Shown: piece after piece, positions 10,971-21,499 of the stretch
How the letters are laid out: each line of letters opens with the position of its first letter
How positions within the stretch are numbered: position 1 is the stretch's first letter
From: Hyposmocoma kahamanoa
Taxonomy: Eukaryota > Arthropoda > Insecta > Lepidoptera > Cosmopterigidae
Reading direction: 5' to 3'
Length of the DNA stretch: 64,000 nucleotides
NCBI RefSeq assembly: GCF_003589595.1
Contig: NW_020654810.1
Coordinates: 23,857,012 to 23,921,011, forward strand
Notes under the pieces: model-generated
Told to the model about the DNA's origin: nothing
The model's database searches: none
What the model saw: only the letters and a program-made list of their open reading frames with translations
Made by a program: the position numbers and the translations under genes

Positions 10971-11333
10971 CTACGTGGGAAACAAATGTCTGGCTATGCC
11001 ACCTCCGCCGGGCCCCGGTTGAAGGGGCAGACCCAAGAAGTGCTGGCTTGACGTCGCCAAGGGTGATATGCGTGCCAATGGTCTCACCACTAAGGATGCC
11101 GAAGACCGCGCAAAGTGGAGGAGAAAAAGCAGGAAAGCGGACCCCGGGCTCCGCAGCAACACTGCTGAGGACGCAACCGGGGCAACGCGCAGATGAGAGA
11201 GAGCGTTTAACTAAAAAACTCACAAGCGCTAAGTATGGCTTCAACGATAGGTATATTAAGTCACAGTGAAATATGTACGTAACAAAACAGAGAAACCCTA
11301 AAACATCTATCAAAAAAATATAAATATAATTGT

Positions 11334-11395
11334 TTATGTGTGTGTCCATGGCACCCGCGACACAGGGTTTCCCTAGTGCGGGGCTGTGTTGAATA
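11334..11395 (+). repeat. SINE-C tail fragment, arm of a palindrome
   Basis: About 55 bp of the SINE-C 3' part (TGTGTGTCCATGGCACCCGC...TAGTGCGGGGCTGTG) in plus orientation, mirrored by the minus-strand copy at 11415-11625. Confidence 0.8.
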
Positions 11396-11414
11396 ATATA
11401 GTAATGATAAGTAA

Positions 11415-11625
11415 TAATAACGCACACACTCGACATAGCCCCACACTAGGGAAATCCTGTGTCGCGGGTGCCATGGACACACAAATAGACAATTACAAAT
11501 TACACCCAAACTCACGAGACAAATAAATGTAGCCCATACAAATATTTCTTCCGGCCCGGGAATCGAACCTGGGACCTCTGCGTGGCAGTCCGGCATGGTA
11601 ACCGTTCGGCCACGGAGGTCGTTAA
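11415..11625 (-). repeat. SINE-C, best copy (tRNA-headed)
   Basis: On the minus strand it begins with a tRNA-like head: CTCCGTGGCCGAACGGTTAC (box A) and, about 40 bases later, GGTTCGATTCCCGGGCC (box B). The body GAAATATTTGTATGGGCTAC and the tail GTGTCCATGGCACCCGCGAC...GGGGCTATGTCGAG follow. Inverted 20-bp stretches (AATAATAACGCACACACTC and its complement) flank it. Other copies: 12309-12423 and 17713-17905. Confidence 0.8.
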
Positions 11626-11659
11626 GTTGAGTGTGTGCGTTATTATTATTATAAAGAGA

Positions 11660-12121
11660 AACATCTCTCTTGTAGTGGTGGTTGTAGTAACCCAACAACC
11701 TGAGCTGGTCCGACAAGAAACAGTAAACAGAAGATAGTTTAAATTAATCCACGAGTAGCAGTTACTCCAATTAAACTAATCCAACACAAATACAGGACGG
11801 CGTTTTGTGCCTTACAATATATTTCGGCAAACATCCAGTGTTTGCTTCAAATCTCGTTTGGAAAATTGTTTGGAAGCGTAAATAATTATTCTCAGAATTT
11901 GACGTCTCACTCTTCGTAGCAAAAATGGCGGAGAAATTGTATGTTTTTTTTTCAAGGCATATGCTTGACTGGTCAACAGGGTTCTCGGCGTTAGTGTTAA
12001 AGGCAAAACGTGATTAATTGATTACTGATGTCAGCTTTTTTAAGCAGTTAAAGTGTGTTATTCCTTACGGAATTCAGGCATAAATTAATGCGAATTAGTA
12101 ATTTTAAGATTCGTATTAATA
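11660..12121. other. Non-coding stretch, nothing recognised
   Basis: No gene or named repeat seen. Confidence 0.5.
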
Positions 12122-12308
12122 GTTCATAAGTCGTGGGCCTGCTGGTAAGCGACACGACTATCTATAACAGTTGCAGCGCCACTCAGAGATTTAAATCGCA
12201 AAGATCTGAGGAGTACTGCTACTTCACCCGTGACACATGAACCACTTAGAGACATAAAGTGACAACTTCCTTACTCTTCCAAATCGGAAAGCAGTAATGC
12301 TTACATAA
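12122..12308 (+). repeat. SINE-B 5' part, interrupted
   Basis: Contains GGTAAGCGACACGAC, ACAGTTGCAGCGCCACTCAG, AAATCGCAAAGATCTGAGG and AAAGCAGTAATGCTTACAT. The element resumes at 12424 after a SINE-C insertion. Confidence 0.85.
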
Positions 12309-12423
12309 CTGCCTCCGTTGTTGACCGATTACCATGCTGGTCTGACACGCTGAGATCCCGGGTTCGATTCCCGGGTCGAGAGAAATATTTGCATGGCCGA
12401 CATTTATTTCTCTCGTGAGTTTG
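12309..12423 (+). repeat. SINE-C inserted in SINE-B
   Basis: Head CTGCCTCCGTTGTTGACCGATTAC with box B GGTTCGATTCCCGGG, then GAAATATTTGCATGG and CATTTATTTCTCTCGTGAG. It lies exactly where the SINE-B text is broken (…ACATAACTGC / GGTGGAAATAGG…). Confidence 0.8.
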
Positions 12424-12485
12424 GTGGTGGAAATAGGTAAGCAGCTTTTTTATGGAAGAATTCCTTCACAAGGACTGCTGCTGAA
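12424..12485 (+). repeat. SINE-B 3' part, interrupted
   Basis: GGTGGAAATAGGTAAG...CCTTCACAAGGACTGCTGCT is the 3' end of the copy that starts at 12122. Confidence 0.75.
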
Positions 12486-13449
12486 TGCGAATTAACTAAG
12501 ACGTCAATTAGATCTCGAAATCCATCTTTTTCCTGTATTAGTAGATTATAATCATCATCATCTTAGATGATACAATCTTCAATGACTAAGACCCTACATT
12601 TAAGCATTTTAGTGTATGTCTTGGATACGATGAGAAAAAGATTACTAATAAGCCGTAGCTTAAGTGTTGAGTAGATTAAGGAAGATTTTCAATATCATTA
12701 TCAACACTTAAGAAAAATTTGTGGAAAATACTTAATTTTGAAATCTCTCATAATCTCACCTGATGATGTGGCTGACGATGTTACAAGTTTGTTTATACTT
12801 AGAATTATACTATATATTATACTGAAGCAGAACGCTTAAGAATGGTTGGTAACTCAATGACATAAGGATGAAGTATTCGGAGTTCTAGTAGTCTGAAGGA
12901 GAAACGGTGAGAGTGGAACTAAATTGTAAAGTGAAAACTACTAGATTGAAAACTTGGAGAAGCAGGCGACTTATTTGCGGTGATCGTGACTTAGAAGCTT
13001 CGCTTCTGCAAGAAAGTCGTGGCCAATTAGTATCTTTGCTTTTCGCTCGTACGTCTTAGTTACAGATATAAAAGTTACTGAAGATAATGACAAAGTGTCT
13101 AGAGAAGAGAACGAATTATCATGACGTACAATTTCTCAGCTGATCGCTTGGTAAATATCTTTTAATGACCGAAAAAAGCTCTGAATTGATGCCGTTAATT
13201 ACTTGCTCAGTAGCATAGTTCAGTTAACCCGTTAATTGGTGCTTAAAATCAAGTTAAAACGACAGTTAAGTTGCGTGGGATATCAAAGTGGAGTGAACTT
13301 GGTCTTATCTTTTGAAGTCGATTGACTAACTTGGCTGTAGATTCGAAATGTCCGTTCAAAACTTCAAAGTAGTAACTTTGAGTTTTTCAACTAAATCCGT
13401 CGATTTCAATAGAGATTATTGAAATAAAGCACTGTTGCAATAAATAATT
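12486..13449. other. Non-coding stretch, nothing recognised
   Basis: No frame, splice-flanked or otherwise, and no repeat recognised. Confidence 0.5.
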
Positions 13450-13800
13450 TGAAAAAAACCGGTCAAGTGCGAATCGAACTTGTGATTAAAATAAAAAAAT
13501 CCTTGCAATTTCTAGTAATGCTCTCACGACAATTTTCATTGAATGTACAGACCCAACAAAGCTTGACACTTTGGATTTTAAACCGTATCATTATCGACAA
13601 AATTTTATAATTGTTTTGAAAGTTTTGTGTTTTCCGAAATCGGATTTCAATAATATAAAGAAAATTTGTGTATGTATTTTTAACCATTTGACACCCCATA
13701 GTTCATATCCAATATCAAAATTTAACTTTTACAATCTACAATTGCTATTGGGCTATTGCTATGTCACATACCTTTAGAGTTATTCTGCTCTGAGAGACGG
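13450..13800 (+). repeat. Degenerate lepidopteran GCCAAGTGCGAGTCGGAC-type repeat
   Basis: CCGGTCAAGTGCGAATCGAACT at the left and GAGAGACGGACG at the right recall a dispersed lepidopteran repeat with those two signatures. The middle is too decayed to confirm. The overlapping frames 13463-13699 (-) and 13571-13777 (+) are not genes in my view. Confidence 0.4.
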
Positions 13801-13867
13801 ACGCTGCCATGATTCAAAAAAAAACAAAGTCATGTAATTGGAATGAAAACTCTATTAACCCTTTTTT

Positions 13868-14035
13868 TGACGGGACGAACAAGTCTTGTGCCTGGTGTTT
13901 AGTGACACGCCGGTCCATAGCAGTTGCAGTACCATTCTGAGCTTTAAATCACAAAAAAAATGAGCAACACTGCCACTGTGCCCGTCACTCTGAGATATAA
14001 GTTGACAAGCCCCAAGCCATGTAAAGACGGTATTT
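13868..14035 (+). repeat. SINE-B 5' part
   Basis: GGGACGAACAAGTCTTGTGC, CAGTTGCAGTACCATTCTG, CCACTGTGCCCGTCAC and ATAAGTTGACAAG are in family order. The 3' half is missing. Confidence 0.8.
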
Positions 14036-15800
14036 TACATAACTTTGCCGCCTGCTATGGACTGTAAATGGCAATCCCAGAAAAAATGTCTGGCATAGAT
14101 TTCGCACACTGAAACCAATACCATCACTAAATGCAAGAGTAAACTTTCTGAAAATTAATTTTAATGTCTCTGAAAATAAGGTTAAGTTTAAAAATATCGC
14201 AATTTTCATTTTAGTGACGATTGTTTTTAATGTGCGATTTGTAATCTTGCGAACTCTTTCAAAAGGAACATCAGAACAAATGCGGCAAAAAATAGTTATC
14301 AAAATCATATTCAGATTTGGCACATTTCCACCACCCGTCCTGCGGGATAACCTTAAGCAAAACTGTCGATGGAATAAAATCCCTTACATTCCTCCGGGAT
14401 CTCACAGGAATATTAAGGGGTGCCTTTTCATCAGTCGGCGCGAACAAATTTGGTTCGACTGAATGATTTATGAGGTATAAGTGTTAGGGAGCGGGGCAAA
14501 GTTGCGGGGAAGCGGGAACAAAAGAACAGTGTTGTTTAGCATCAGTGTTTCAGAAATATTGTGACCTCGAATGACCGTGAATTTTATTAGACAACTTTAG
14601 CGGTTGCACCAGACAGATACGTACGAACACGACATGCAAAATTTGTAGATCTTTCTAATTCAAATCCCAAAATGTCAGAAACAGCATCAATTTTACACAA
14701 ATTTTATGGAACGGTTTTCGACAAAGGTTTAACGATGATCAATTGTGGAACGATAAAGACGAGACCATGATTAATGAACAAGAGTGGTAACCCAATGACA
14801 GAACAGTTGCTTTTTAATAAAAAGGACAGCGGCTCAAATGTCTATGGCCGCATGTATCTGGAAACCTCAACCGCAATCTTCATTAGGCCAAGGCCATTAG
14901 GTGGCCGATTATTAAATGGATTGACAATGATAATGAAAACATTGTGAAATATCTTTTGCGGTCAACAGAAATTGGCAGTGGATCTCCGATCAATGTCGAT
15001 AGTTCATCGATGGTTCAGTAAAAAATATCGACAATCAGAACTTCACTATTATACACAAAAGAGATTCCTTATGTAATGATCCTGGCTGTTGTACCGTAAA
15101 TATCTTTTTTGTTGTCGTTATGATAGCTGTATCATTGAGGCTTCCTATTCATACTTGGCTCGGGTTCACAAAATATTATCATTCTCAGAGGTGGTAGCAG
15201 ACTTTTTAGGATTTTTGGCAGTGGGAATCTTATGCGTCATTTTTATTGGACGGAATATATGCTTATGACTAAGTAGTATGAGTGAGTCATACAGTGGGTC
15301 ATACAAAGTATTATAAACATGTATAGCCTAGAGTAACTTTAATATCTAAGTTACGTTAGTAACTCTAACTATGAAGGAAAATACTACTGATGAAACTTGC
15401 ACGATGAAGATGGTTTACTACCCTTTGAAATATGTAGTCTCCAACCCACATTGAGTCAGCGTGGCGGACTGACTCTCCTTAAAGAATTCCTGTGGCCTTC
15501 ATGGGGATACAATTTTTTCTACTTCTAATACCATCTAAGAGATCGATTGATGAGATCCAAAACAACCCAGGTTGGTTGGATGGCGGCAGCTCAATATCGC
15601 TAGGAAAGGATAAATTGAACCTACAATCAGAAATATATTGTTCAGAAGCCGATCCAGATAAATAGACCATAAACAATTAGTTGAATGCATTTTATGCCAT
15701 ACTTGAAGTTGCAAAGTTAAAAACCATAACTTATATAAGTTTGAGTTGATTATAGCGGACTGCATCAATGGGGCTTGGATTGAGCAAGACCAAAGAAAAT
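14036..15800. other. Non-coding stretch, nothing recognised
   Basis: Several frames (13985-14323 -, 14214-14462 +, 15479-15768 -) lack family motifs, and part of the first is SINE-B. No exon with convincing splice sites seen. Confidence 0.45.
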
Positions 15801-16114
15801 GTACTTACAGTTTATTTGACTGACAATATACAGTTACTACGAAAACAGAAACAATAGTGACAAATAGAAAGAAAAAGGCGCCAAAAACAAGTACATTTAT
15901 TTACGAATTTCAACATAAAACTAAACGTTAAAAAGATTATATCAAATACAATGTACTTACAGTTTATTTGATGACAAAATACAGTTACTACGAAAACAGA
16001 AACAATAGTGACCATTGACTTGACAAATAGAAAGAAAAAGGCGCCAAAAACAAAAACATTTATTTAAGAATTTCAACATAAAACTAAACGTTAAAAATAT
16101 TATATCAAATACAT
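15801..16114. repeat. Tandem duplication, two units of about 152 and 162 bp
   Basis: Unit 1 is 15801-15952 and unit 2 is 15953-16114. Both start GTACTTACAGTTTATTTGA and contain AAAAAGGCGCCAAAAACAA and CAACATAAAACTAAACG. They are near-identical except that unit 2 has a 12-bp insertion after AATAGTGAC. On the minus strand each unit has a pyrimidine-rich acceptor-like ttctgttttcgtag, then 27-28 bases, then a donor-like gtaagt. Confidence 0.9.
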
Positions 16115-16377
16115 ATACGTACAAAAAATATTTATAGTGATTGCTACAATTAGCTACATCGATATTGATACGTTTAAAGGGTAATTTTTCAATATAGTTC
16201 CGCCAACGTTACTCCCTCAGTCGACTAAAAAGTCTCGAACACTCCAACCTTATGTCTTTGAAATGCCATTCATTCGGACGAAGTGTTCGCCACCTCTTTC
16301 CTAATGTTTAGTTTTCCAAAAACTAAAATTTGGTCGTTGGTCACATCGTCGTTTGCCATCGGTTGAGATTGTGACCA

Positions 16378-16772
16378 AAGACGTGTCTATTTTATGCCAA
16401 AAATAGAAACGTTCTATCTTTTACTGCTTTAGTTAAAAAGTTTTATAAAAGTCCGTGTCCTGGGCTTTCATGTTTAGGAGTCTGGCTACTTCTCTCTTTT
16501 AGACAGCTACGCTACTACCATTCTTCTGCGGAAGTAGCCGCCAAACTTCTGGTTAGCGGAGACTACGATGAGGCGAACTCAAAGCTCCTTAGCGGGGTAT
16601 TTAGTTTGTGCCACTCAGATTCTGGTTTGAGGTTAGCATATTTGAGCATTTTAGCAGTTCTTGGCTGCTCTGTCGACGGAGCTTTCATCATTTATGCATT
16701 GTTAGATAGTGAGCACATAAAATGCAAAAAAAATATTTTCGAATTCCATCTGTATTGTTTCGTTAGTGGCTA
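16378..16772 (+). other. Open frame without start codon, protein-like, unidentified
   Basis: 131 codons are open on the plus strand between a TGA at about 16375 and a TAA at 16770-16772, with no methionine at all. The patch is GC-richer than its surroundings. The middle (SSAEVAAKLLVSGDYDEANS, then SGLRLAYLSILAVLG) looks like helical protein rather than AT-rich noise. A strong acceptor-like sequence (cttctctcttttag, ending 16505) and a donor-like gtgagc after 16708 would delimit a ~203-bp exon. No family recognised. It could be an exon of an unknown gene nested in the ADAM intron, a decayed transposon ORF, or chance. Confidence 0.3.
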
Positions 16773-17211
16773 AACTTCTGAAAGTTTCGCTATAACTCCA
16801 AAATCGTTTGTGTCTAAAGATTTACAGTAAGCGTCTCCCATATTACTTACAATCTTCGCTGCGCACAAAAGCAAGTGACTCGGAAACCAATCTTAAGTAA
16901 ACTAGAGTAGCACCCTAATTTCCGGCAAGAGCCTTCAGTGTTCAAACCTCATTAGCCTGTCTTCATGCGTCGTTGAGCATGTTCAGACTTTCTTGGGGTT
17001 AGGCGTGCCTAATTAAGTAGATGTAAGTAGATACACGTGGTGAATATTACACAATTTTACAACGAGAGTGTATTATGTGCATATCAGTTGGGAAGGGTGG
17101 AGCAGCATATGCTGTAATGATCTTCCATTTCCTTCTTTTCAAATTACTAAGTACATACTTAAATCGTTTCTGTATTCGAAAAGATCATGAAGAATACCTA
17201 TAGCAATAAGT
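16773..17211. other. Non-coding stretch, nothing recognised
   Basis: No gene or repeat recognised. Confidence 0.5.
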
Positions 17212-17342
17212 TAGAGCGATTACACATGACGACTTTTAGCAGCGATGCAATCGCGCGATTGCAAGTTTGTATCAATGCAGTCGCGCGTTCGTGAAATGGG
17301 CGACTGCTCCCCGTTGTAAGTCACCATGTGGAACTACTCTTA
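17212..17342. mobile_element. Short MITE, family J copy 1 (about 130 bp)
   Basis: Left end TAGAGCGATTACACATG, right end CATGTGGAACTACTCTTA, with imperfect inverted-repeat ends. The body has ATGCAATCGCGCGATTGC and AGTCGCGCG. A second, interrupted copy is at 52653-52955. Confidence 0.6.
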
Positions 17343-17712
17343 GATAACTCATTTTATGAAAATACACACACCGGGTTTTGCCTCGGACCCCACGAAACAT
17401 TATCATTGTTATTGATAATATCATTTCCACGTAATATGACGTCGAAAAGCCTACATACGGAGGCAGAATGTCACGTTGTGGTAACCGTGTGACATGACGC
17501 CAAATACAGCGTGCACGTGAACATCCAAATTAACGAACCAAGGGCTGTGGTTATGGTGAAAAAGGACGACAGCCTGTGGCAGTTGTTAACAAACGAAAAC
17601 GTTGGAACATTATTTTACACAACACAACTTTTGTTTCTGTGTTATCAATATTTTCTTATTCATAAAAACATGAACAAACCTTGTTTCCCAGCGAAAGCTT
17701 CACTTGTCTGCC

Positions 17713-17905
17713 TTACTTTACTGAACTGCCTCCGTGGCCGAACGGTTACCATGCCGAATTGCCATGGAGAAATATTTGTATGACCTACATTTATTTTTCT
17801 CGTGTTTATTAGTTTGGATGTAATTTGTGGTTGTCTATGTGTGTGTTCATGGCACCTGCGATACAGGGTTTCCCAAGTGCGGGGCTATGAGTGAGTACAT
17901 TCTTA
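17713..17905 (+). repeat. SINE-C copy
   Basis: The head CTCCGTGGCCGAACGGTTAC is intact but the box-B part is deleted (it jumps to GAAATATTTGTATG). The tail GTTCATGGCACCTGCGATAC...GGGGCTATGAG is present. Confidence 0.75.
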
Positions 17906-18177
17906 TTATTAATAATAAATAACAGTCACTAGCATATACATATACAATATTCATACTTTAGTAGCAGTAGAGTTTTATTGTGAAAAAGTTTTTATTACGA
18001 TACGTCACGTATCCCACAATCTCGTGATTGATATTAATAACCATCACGAGCTCGCGTGATAAATCGTGTTCCCGTTGCAAAGTATAATACTCTAGTAGTC
18101 TGCAATACGGTTCAATATTACATCAACAAATATTTCAATTCTCGCCTCGCCCATCCTCATCAATTCAGACTTCAATT

Positions 18178-18267
18178 TATAGACAAGAACATTCACAGAA
18201 ACTAAATGCTCCAAACAAAACACTATCAATGTACATTTTGCTTCAGTGTTGAAATTTGTCAAAGAGG
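18178..18267 (+). repeat. Dispersed repeat L, copy 1
   Basis: AGACAAGAACATTCACAG, CCAAACAAAACACTATCAATG and AGTGTTGAAATTTGTCAAAG recur at 19089-19180 in the same orientation with about 85-90% identity by eye. Family unknown. The minus frame 18092-18274 crosses it. Confidence 0.6.
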
Positions 18268-18354
18268 CAAACACCTCATGCCATAATTGTAAACACGTAT
18301 TTTAGCTAAGTAACAACTACTATCATAATTGCAATATAATAAGTATAATAAATA

Positions 18355-18402
18355 CAGCTTCTGCGTACGTGGATAACAAAAATCCGTAGTAGTGACCCGT
18401 TT
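18355..18402 (+). mobile_element. LINE C-terminal scrap
   Basis: TGCGTACGTGGATAACAAAA matches the C-terminal end (AYLDNKNPW) of the LINE fragment at 48150-48430. Confidence 0.5.
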
Positions 18403-18434
18403 ATTTCTTTCAGGTTGGCTCAATGTATAATATG

Positions 18435-18726
18435 CATTGACTTACAATTATATGGACGTCGGGTCCGCGCTAAAAAGTGTCCGAACTTATAGGGCGTTAA
18501 AATCGTATACAGAGCGTCATTCACGCTTTAGTCTTCGTTTGTTCGACTGACAGCGAAGCAAGCAAAATTAGACAGTACTGTCTGTACGATGACATTACAA
18601 TTTAAATTCAACGTTTTAGCTTTTTAATATTCCTTTACATGTCACTACGTTTAAATAGGTTGACTTGGGACATTTTTTTCGTGGTTTTTGTATTAGACCC
18701 GTCGTCCGTTTATTTGTAAGTCAATG
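18435..18726 (+). mobile_element. 8-bp-TSD MITE, family D copy 2 (292 bp)
   Basis: Same termini as the copy at 2076, with a perfect 8-bp duplication ATAATATG (18427-18434 and 18727-18734). It differs from the others mainly by 6 extra bases in the middle (ACTGTCTGTACGATGAC). Confidence 0.9.
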
Positions 18727-18743
18727 ATAATATGTGATAATAT

Positions 18744-18801
18744 GGTAAGGTGGCAGTATTTCCTTAAAGAGCTCTTTAACAAGCAGCTCTACTACTACTT
18801 A
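18744..18801 (+). repeat. SINE-B 3' end fragment
   Basis: GGTAAGGTGGCAGTATTTCC...GCAGCTCTACTACTACT is the terminal 55 bp of the family. Confidence 0.7.
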
Positions 18802-19088
18802 ATGTTTTTTCTACTACTGTACGTTTTCTTTCAAATATAATTTCATAAACCATATCACGAAGGCGCTCTTTTCAGTTCTAAATCAAAATTCTATTGTCTA
18901 TAATACTCGCTACTGAACTGAAACATTCTAAAAAAAGAACGTATTTTTGCTAGTTAAAATATCAATATCTCATCGATCACTAGCACGGAAGGCTATCTCT
19001 TTTTTCTTTCCTGTTTCATTATTTTAATTTACTCGTAGAAACATATTGTTTGCAATCATTACATATTTGGGCAAAGAATATAATCTAC

Positions 19089-19180
19089 AGACAAGAACAT
19101 TCGCAGCAACTACATGTTCCAAACAAAACACTATCAATGGTGATAATGTTTTGTTTCAGTGTTGAAATTTGTCAAAGAGT
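19089..19180 (+). repeat. Dispersed repeat L, copy 2
   Basis: Partner of 18178-18267, with a ~12-bp length difference (TGGTGATAATGTTTTG). Confidence 0.6.
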
Positions 19181-20284
19181 GTCAGTACCGTAGTATTGTG
19201 AACAGACGGGACAGTCTATACCTATTTGGAATGAGCTAGGCAGGATAATATTGAGTGTTTACCAATGATTCGTAGTTGGGGAATTAACGTAAAGCTCCTG
19301 GCATAGTCACTATTAGTTGCACAATACATTTCATTTTGCTTCGACACAGGGGCCTTCCGCTTACTATTTATAAATATTATATTACTTAAAAGAAAAACGA
19401 ATTATGTAAAAGAAAAAAATACAGTCGAGTTGTTGAAATTATTGATGTTATGTTATGTACTTTTCGGAAGCAAAGATTTTTAGGCCATGCAACTTAGTCT
19501 TTTTTCTATATTTTTAAATTTATATACGGTAACCATAGTTACGATTTTAGTCATATTGTCCCTAATCTGTTATTGAGTAGACAGAACACTCTGTTGCTCA
19601 ATAATCTATGTTATTGAAGTGTTGTGTCTTCATAGTACATCAGTGAAACACAGTGTGTGTGTGGAATGCTGCATCTAGTACGCCAGTATATAGAGAGAAT
19701 TGAAATTCTGTCCTACAAATTTCAACCCTTGTTTCGCTTCGGTGGAAAAGCACCTTCAAGGCGCGTTGAACGCCCCGCTCTCGACGCCACAAGGAGCATG
19801 CGAAGTAAACGGGCTATTGCCTCCCAACATCATTTATAATTTGCACCATTTGCACCCGAATTTCCGACCGTTGAGGGAAATATAAATAAGTATTCCATTT
19901 TGACCGCGTGCCTGCTAAAGGGCATGATTGCACCCGTGCGCTACATGTGCTAGCACTGTAGCCGTTTTTAAGTGAGCACCGAGCTTCTGGCGCTAATTGA
20001 TTTTAGGTACTCCGTGTATAGTAGTGTGGGTGGCATACGTTTTTAAAGCCGTACATAAGCTCATGTATATAAGACATGACCGCTCACAAAGGAATACATG
20101 CATATAATCAGAGTAGCACAAAGGGCAATGTCGACCATATACCCAACGTGGACATACGACAGCGAACAAAAGTTAATTAAATACTCTACTATTAAACATA
20201 CTATACTATTAAATACTCAAATAATGTGCGTGTAAATTCTGCGAAATTTTAATTCTGCTTTAACTGTAATGGCAAATGTCGATA
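19181..20284. other. Non-coding stretch, one GC-richer patch
   Basis: 19720-20030 is GC-richer and gives two short plus frames (19657-19839, 19700-19885) with no motif I recognise. Nothing else seen. Confidence 0.45.
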
Positions 20285-20898
20285 TCCGCTCACGCGATAC
20301 ATGCAGTCGTAGACGCATACCACACCTAGAGGTGCCGGTGATGATTTTATACCGATTTATCGGATATCGAAGTTATAACAGGTAAAAGAACTAATATTAA
20401 TTGCTATTTCGGTAACTACTCTAGCAAACCATAAAGTTTTTAATGCCTGGGTCTGTCATTTAAAAAAATAAACAACTTCAAAAATATGTCACGACATTCG
20501 TGTGTGTTAATGTTTGGGCTGGTGATTTCGGTGTTTATTTATTGAAAACATACCGTAAGTAGCGTTTTTTTAAGTTTACCCTGAATATAAATGTTTATAA
20601 ACTATACTTTAAAGAGTAATTTCATGGTAAACGTTAGAACCACTCAAACGGAATATTATCATATTTATCCAAGTAGGTACACCAAAAATTCCATTAGTGC
20701 TTTTTAAGTGCAGGATTTGCAGTGTATTACTGCATTTTATTTGAGATGTTTTTGTTGGTCGTACGGAGGGTATTTATTTAGCAATGCAGAATAATAATTT
20801 TTATTTATAAAAACTTGTATTTAAACCGAATGCTTTTCTAATTCGCGAAACCAAATAGCCGCCACTTTGCGGTAGGAGGAGCGCATCGCGTGAGTGGG
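20285..20898 (-). mobile_element. TA-flanked MITE, family G copy 1 (614 bp)
   Basis: The terminal inverted repeat CCGCTCACGCGAT is near the left end, with ATCGCGTGAG at the right. TA flanks both sides (20283-20284, 20899-20900), which fits a Tc1/mariner-type non-autonomous element. Strand is set against the copies at 58911 and 63729, which read the other way. No transposase frame. Confidence 0.8.
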
Positions 20899-20900
20899 TA

Positions 20901-21141
20901 TGCGGATCGTGAGCCTAAAATGGAGATGGACAGGACACGTTGCTAGGCGGGACGGCGACTGAGCGGTAACCGGTAGAAGCGAGATGTCTTCGAGGCAGAC
21001 CACCTGCTAGATGGTCTGACGATATCGTCGGGATGGTCAGAAGATTGTGGATGAGACTCGCACAGGACCGATTGAACTGTCGTGCAAAAGACGAGGCCTA
21101 TACCCAGTAGTAGATATTAACGGGCTGAGATGATGATGGTG
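20901..21141 (+). mobile_element. RTE-like LINE 3' fragment
   Basis: The frame reads RGRPPARWSDDIVG, then LWMRLAQDR and AKDEAYTQ before a stop, which is the C-terminal signature of RTE-like endonuclease/RTs. It ends in ATGATGATGG, in line with the short repeat tails of that clade. Confidence 0.75.
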
Positions 21142-21185
21142 ATATAAACCCAAACGACACAACCTCCACGTCCGACTGACGGCGA

Positions 21186-21499
21186 AGCAGGACTGCGTTG
21201 CCACAGATGGACGGTCAGTTCAATACCGTCCCGCACTAAAAAGTTTGGCAATTCGTTTTTATGCCGAACCATCAAATTGTGGAACCAACTCCCGGCGCAT
21301 GTATTCCCTCCCCTCTATAACATCGGGTCCTTCAAACGTAGTGTGAAGAAGCATTTGGCCAGACCGGCAAAATGATAGTGACGGAGTGAAGATATTTGTG
21401 TTTTCCATCCGTTACTCTCATCTCTGGACTGTATTCGCACTTTCCATCAGGCGCGGTGCAGTCATTTTGCCGAGTCACAATAAAAAAAAAAAAAAAAAG
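21186..21499 (+). mobile_element. 5'-truncated LINE (family P1), poly(A)
   Basis: Nearly identical to 4300-4613: KLWNQLPAHVFP, SFKRSVKKHLARPAK, the same UTR and an A run of about 18. AGGACT at the 5' junction recurs directly after the A tail, a possible short target duplication. Confidence 0.88.

Larger units (their letters stand above)
9366..11198 (+). mobile_element. Outer LINE (RTE-like C-terminus), split by a nested LINE
   Basis: Coding remains on both sides of the insert belong to one ORF. The left part (9397-9601) reads YGSETWPVLERHKQ...RLRWYGHILRKPACYV. The right part (from 10971) carries ANGLTTKDAEDRAKWRRKS and ends ATGATRR at a TGA. This is the C-terminal tail of an endonuclease/reverse transcriptase of RTE-like type. 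A 19-bp duplication, GAGAGCGTTTAACTAAAAA, flanks the element (9347-9365 and 11199-11217), and the 3' end lies directly after the stop codon. The element is severely 5'-truncated. Confidence 0.85.

Noticed and set aside
11540..11625. A tRNA gene on the minus strand (good A and B boxes).
   Set aside because: The same head occurs in other SINE-C copies with a conserved non-tRNA body, and the acceptor ends do not pair well.
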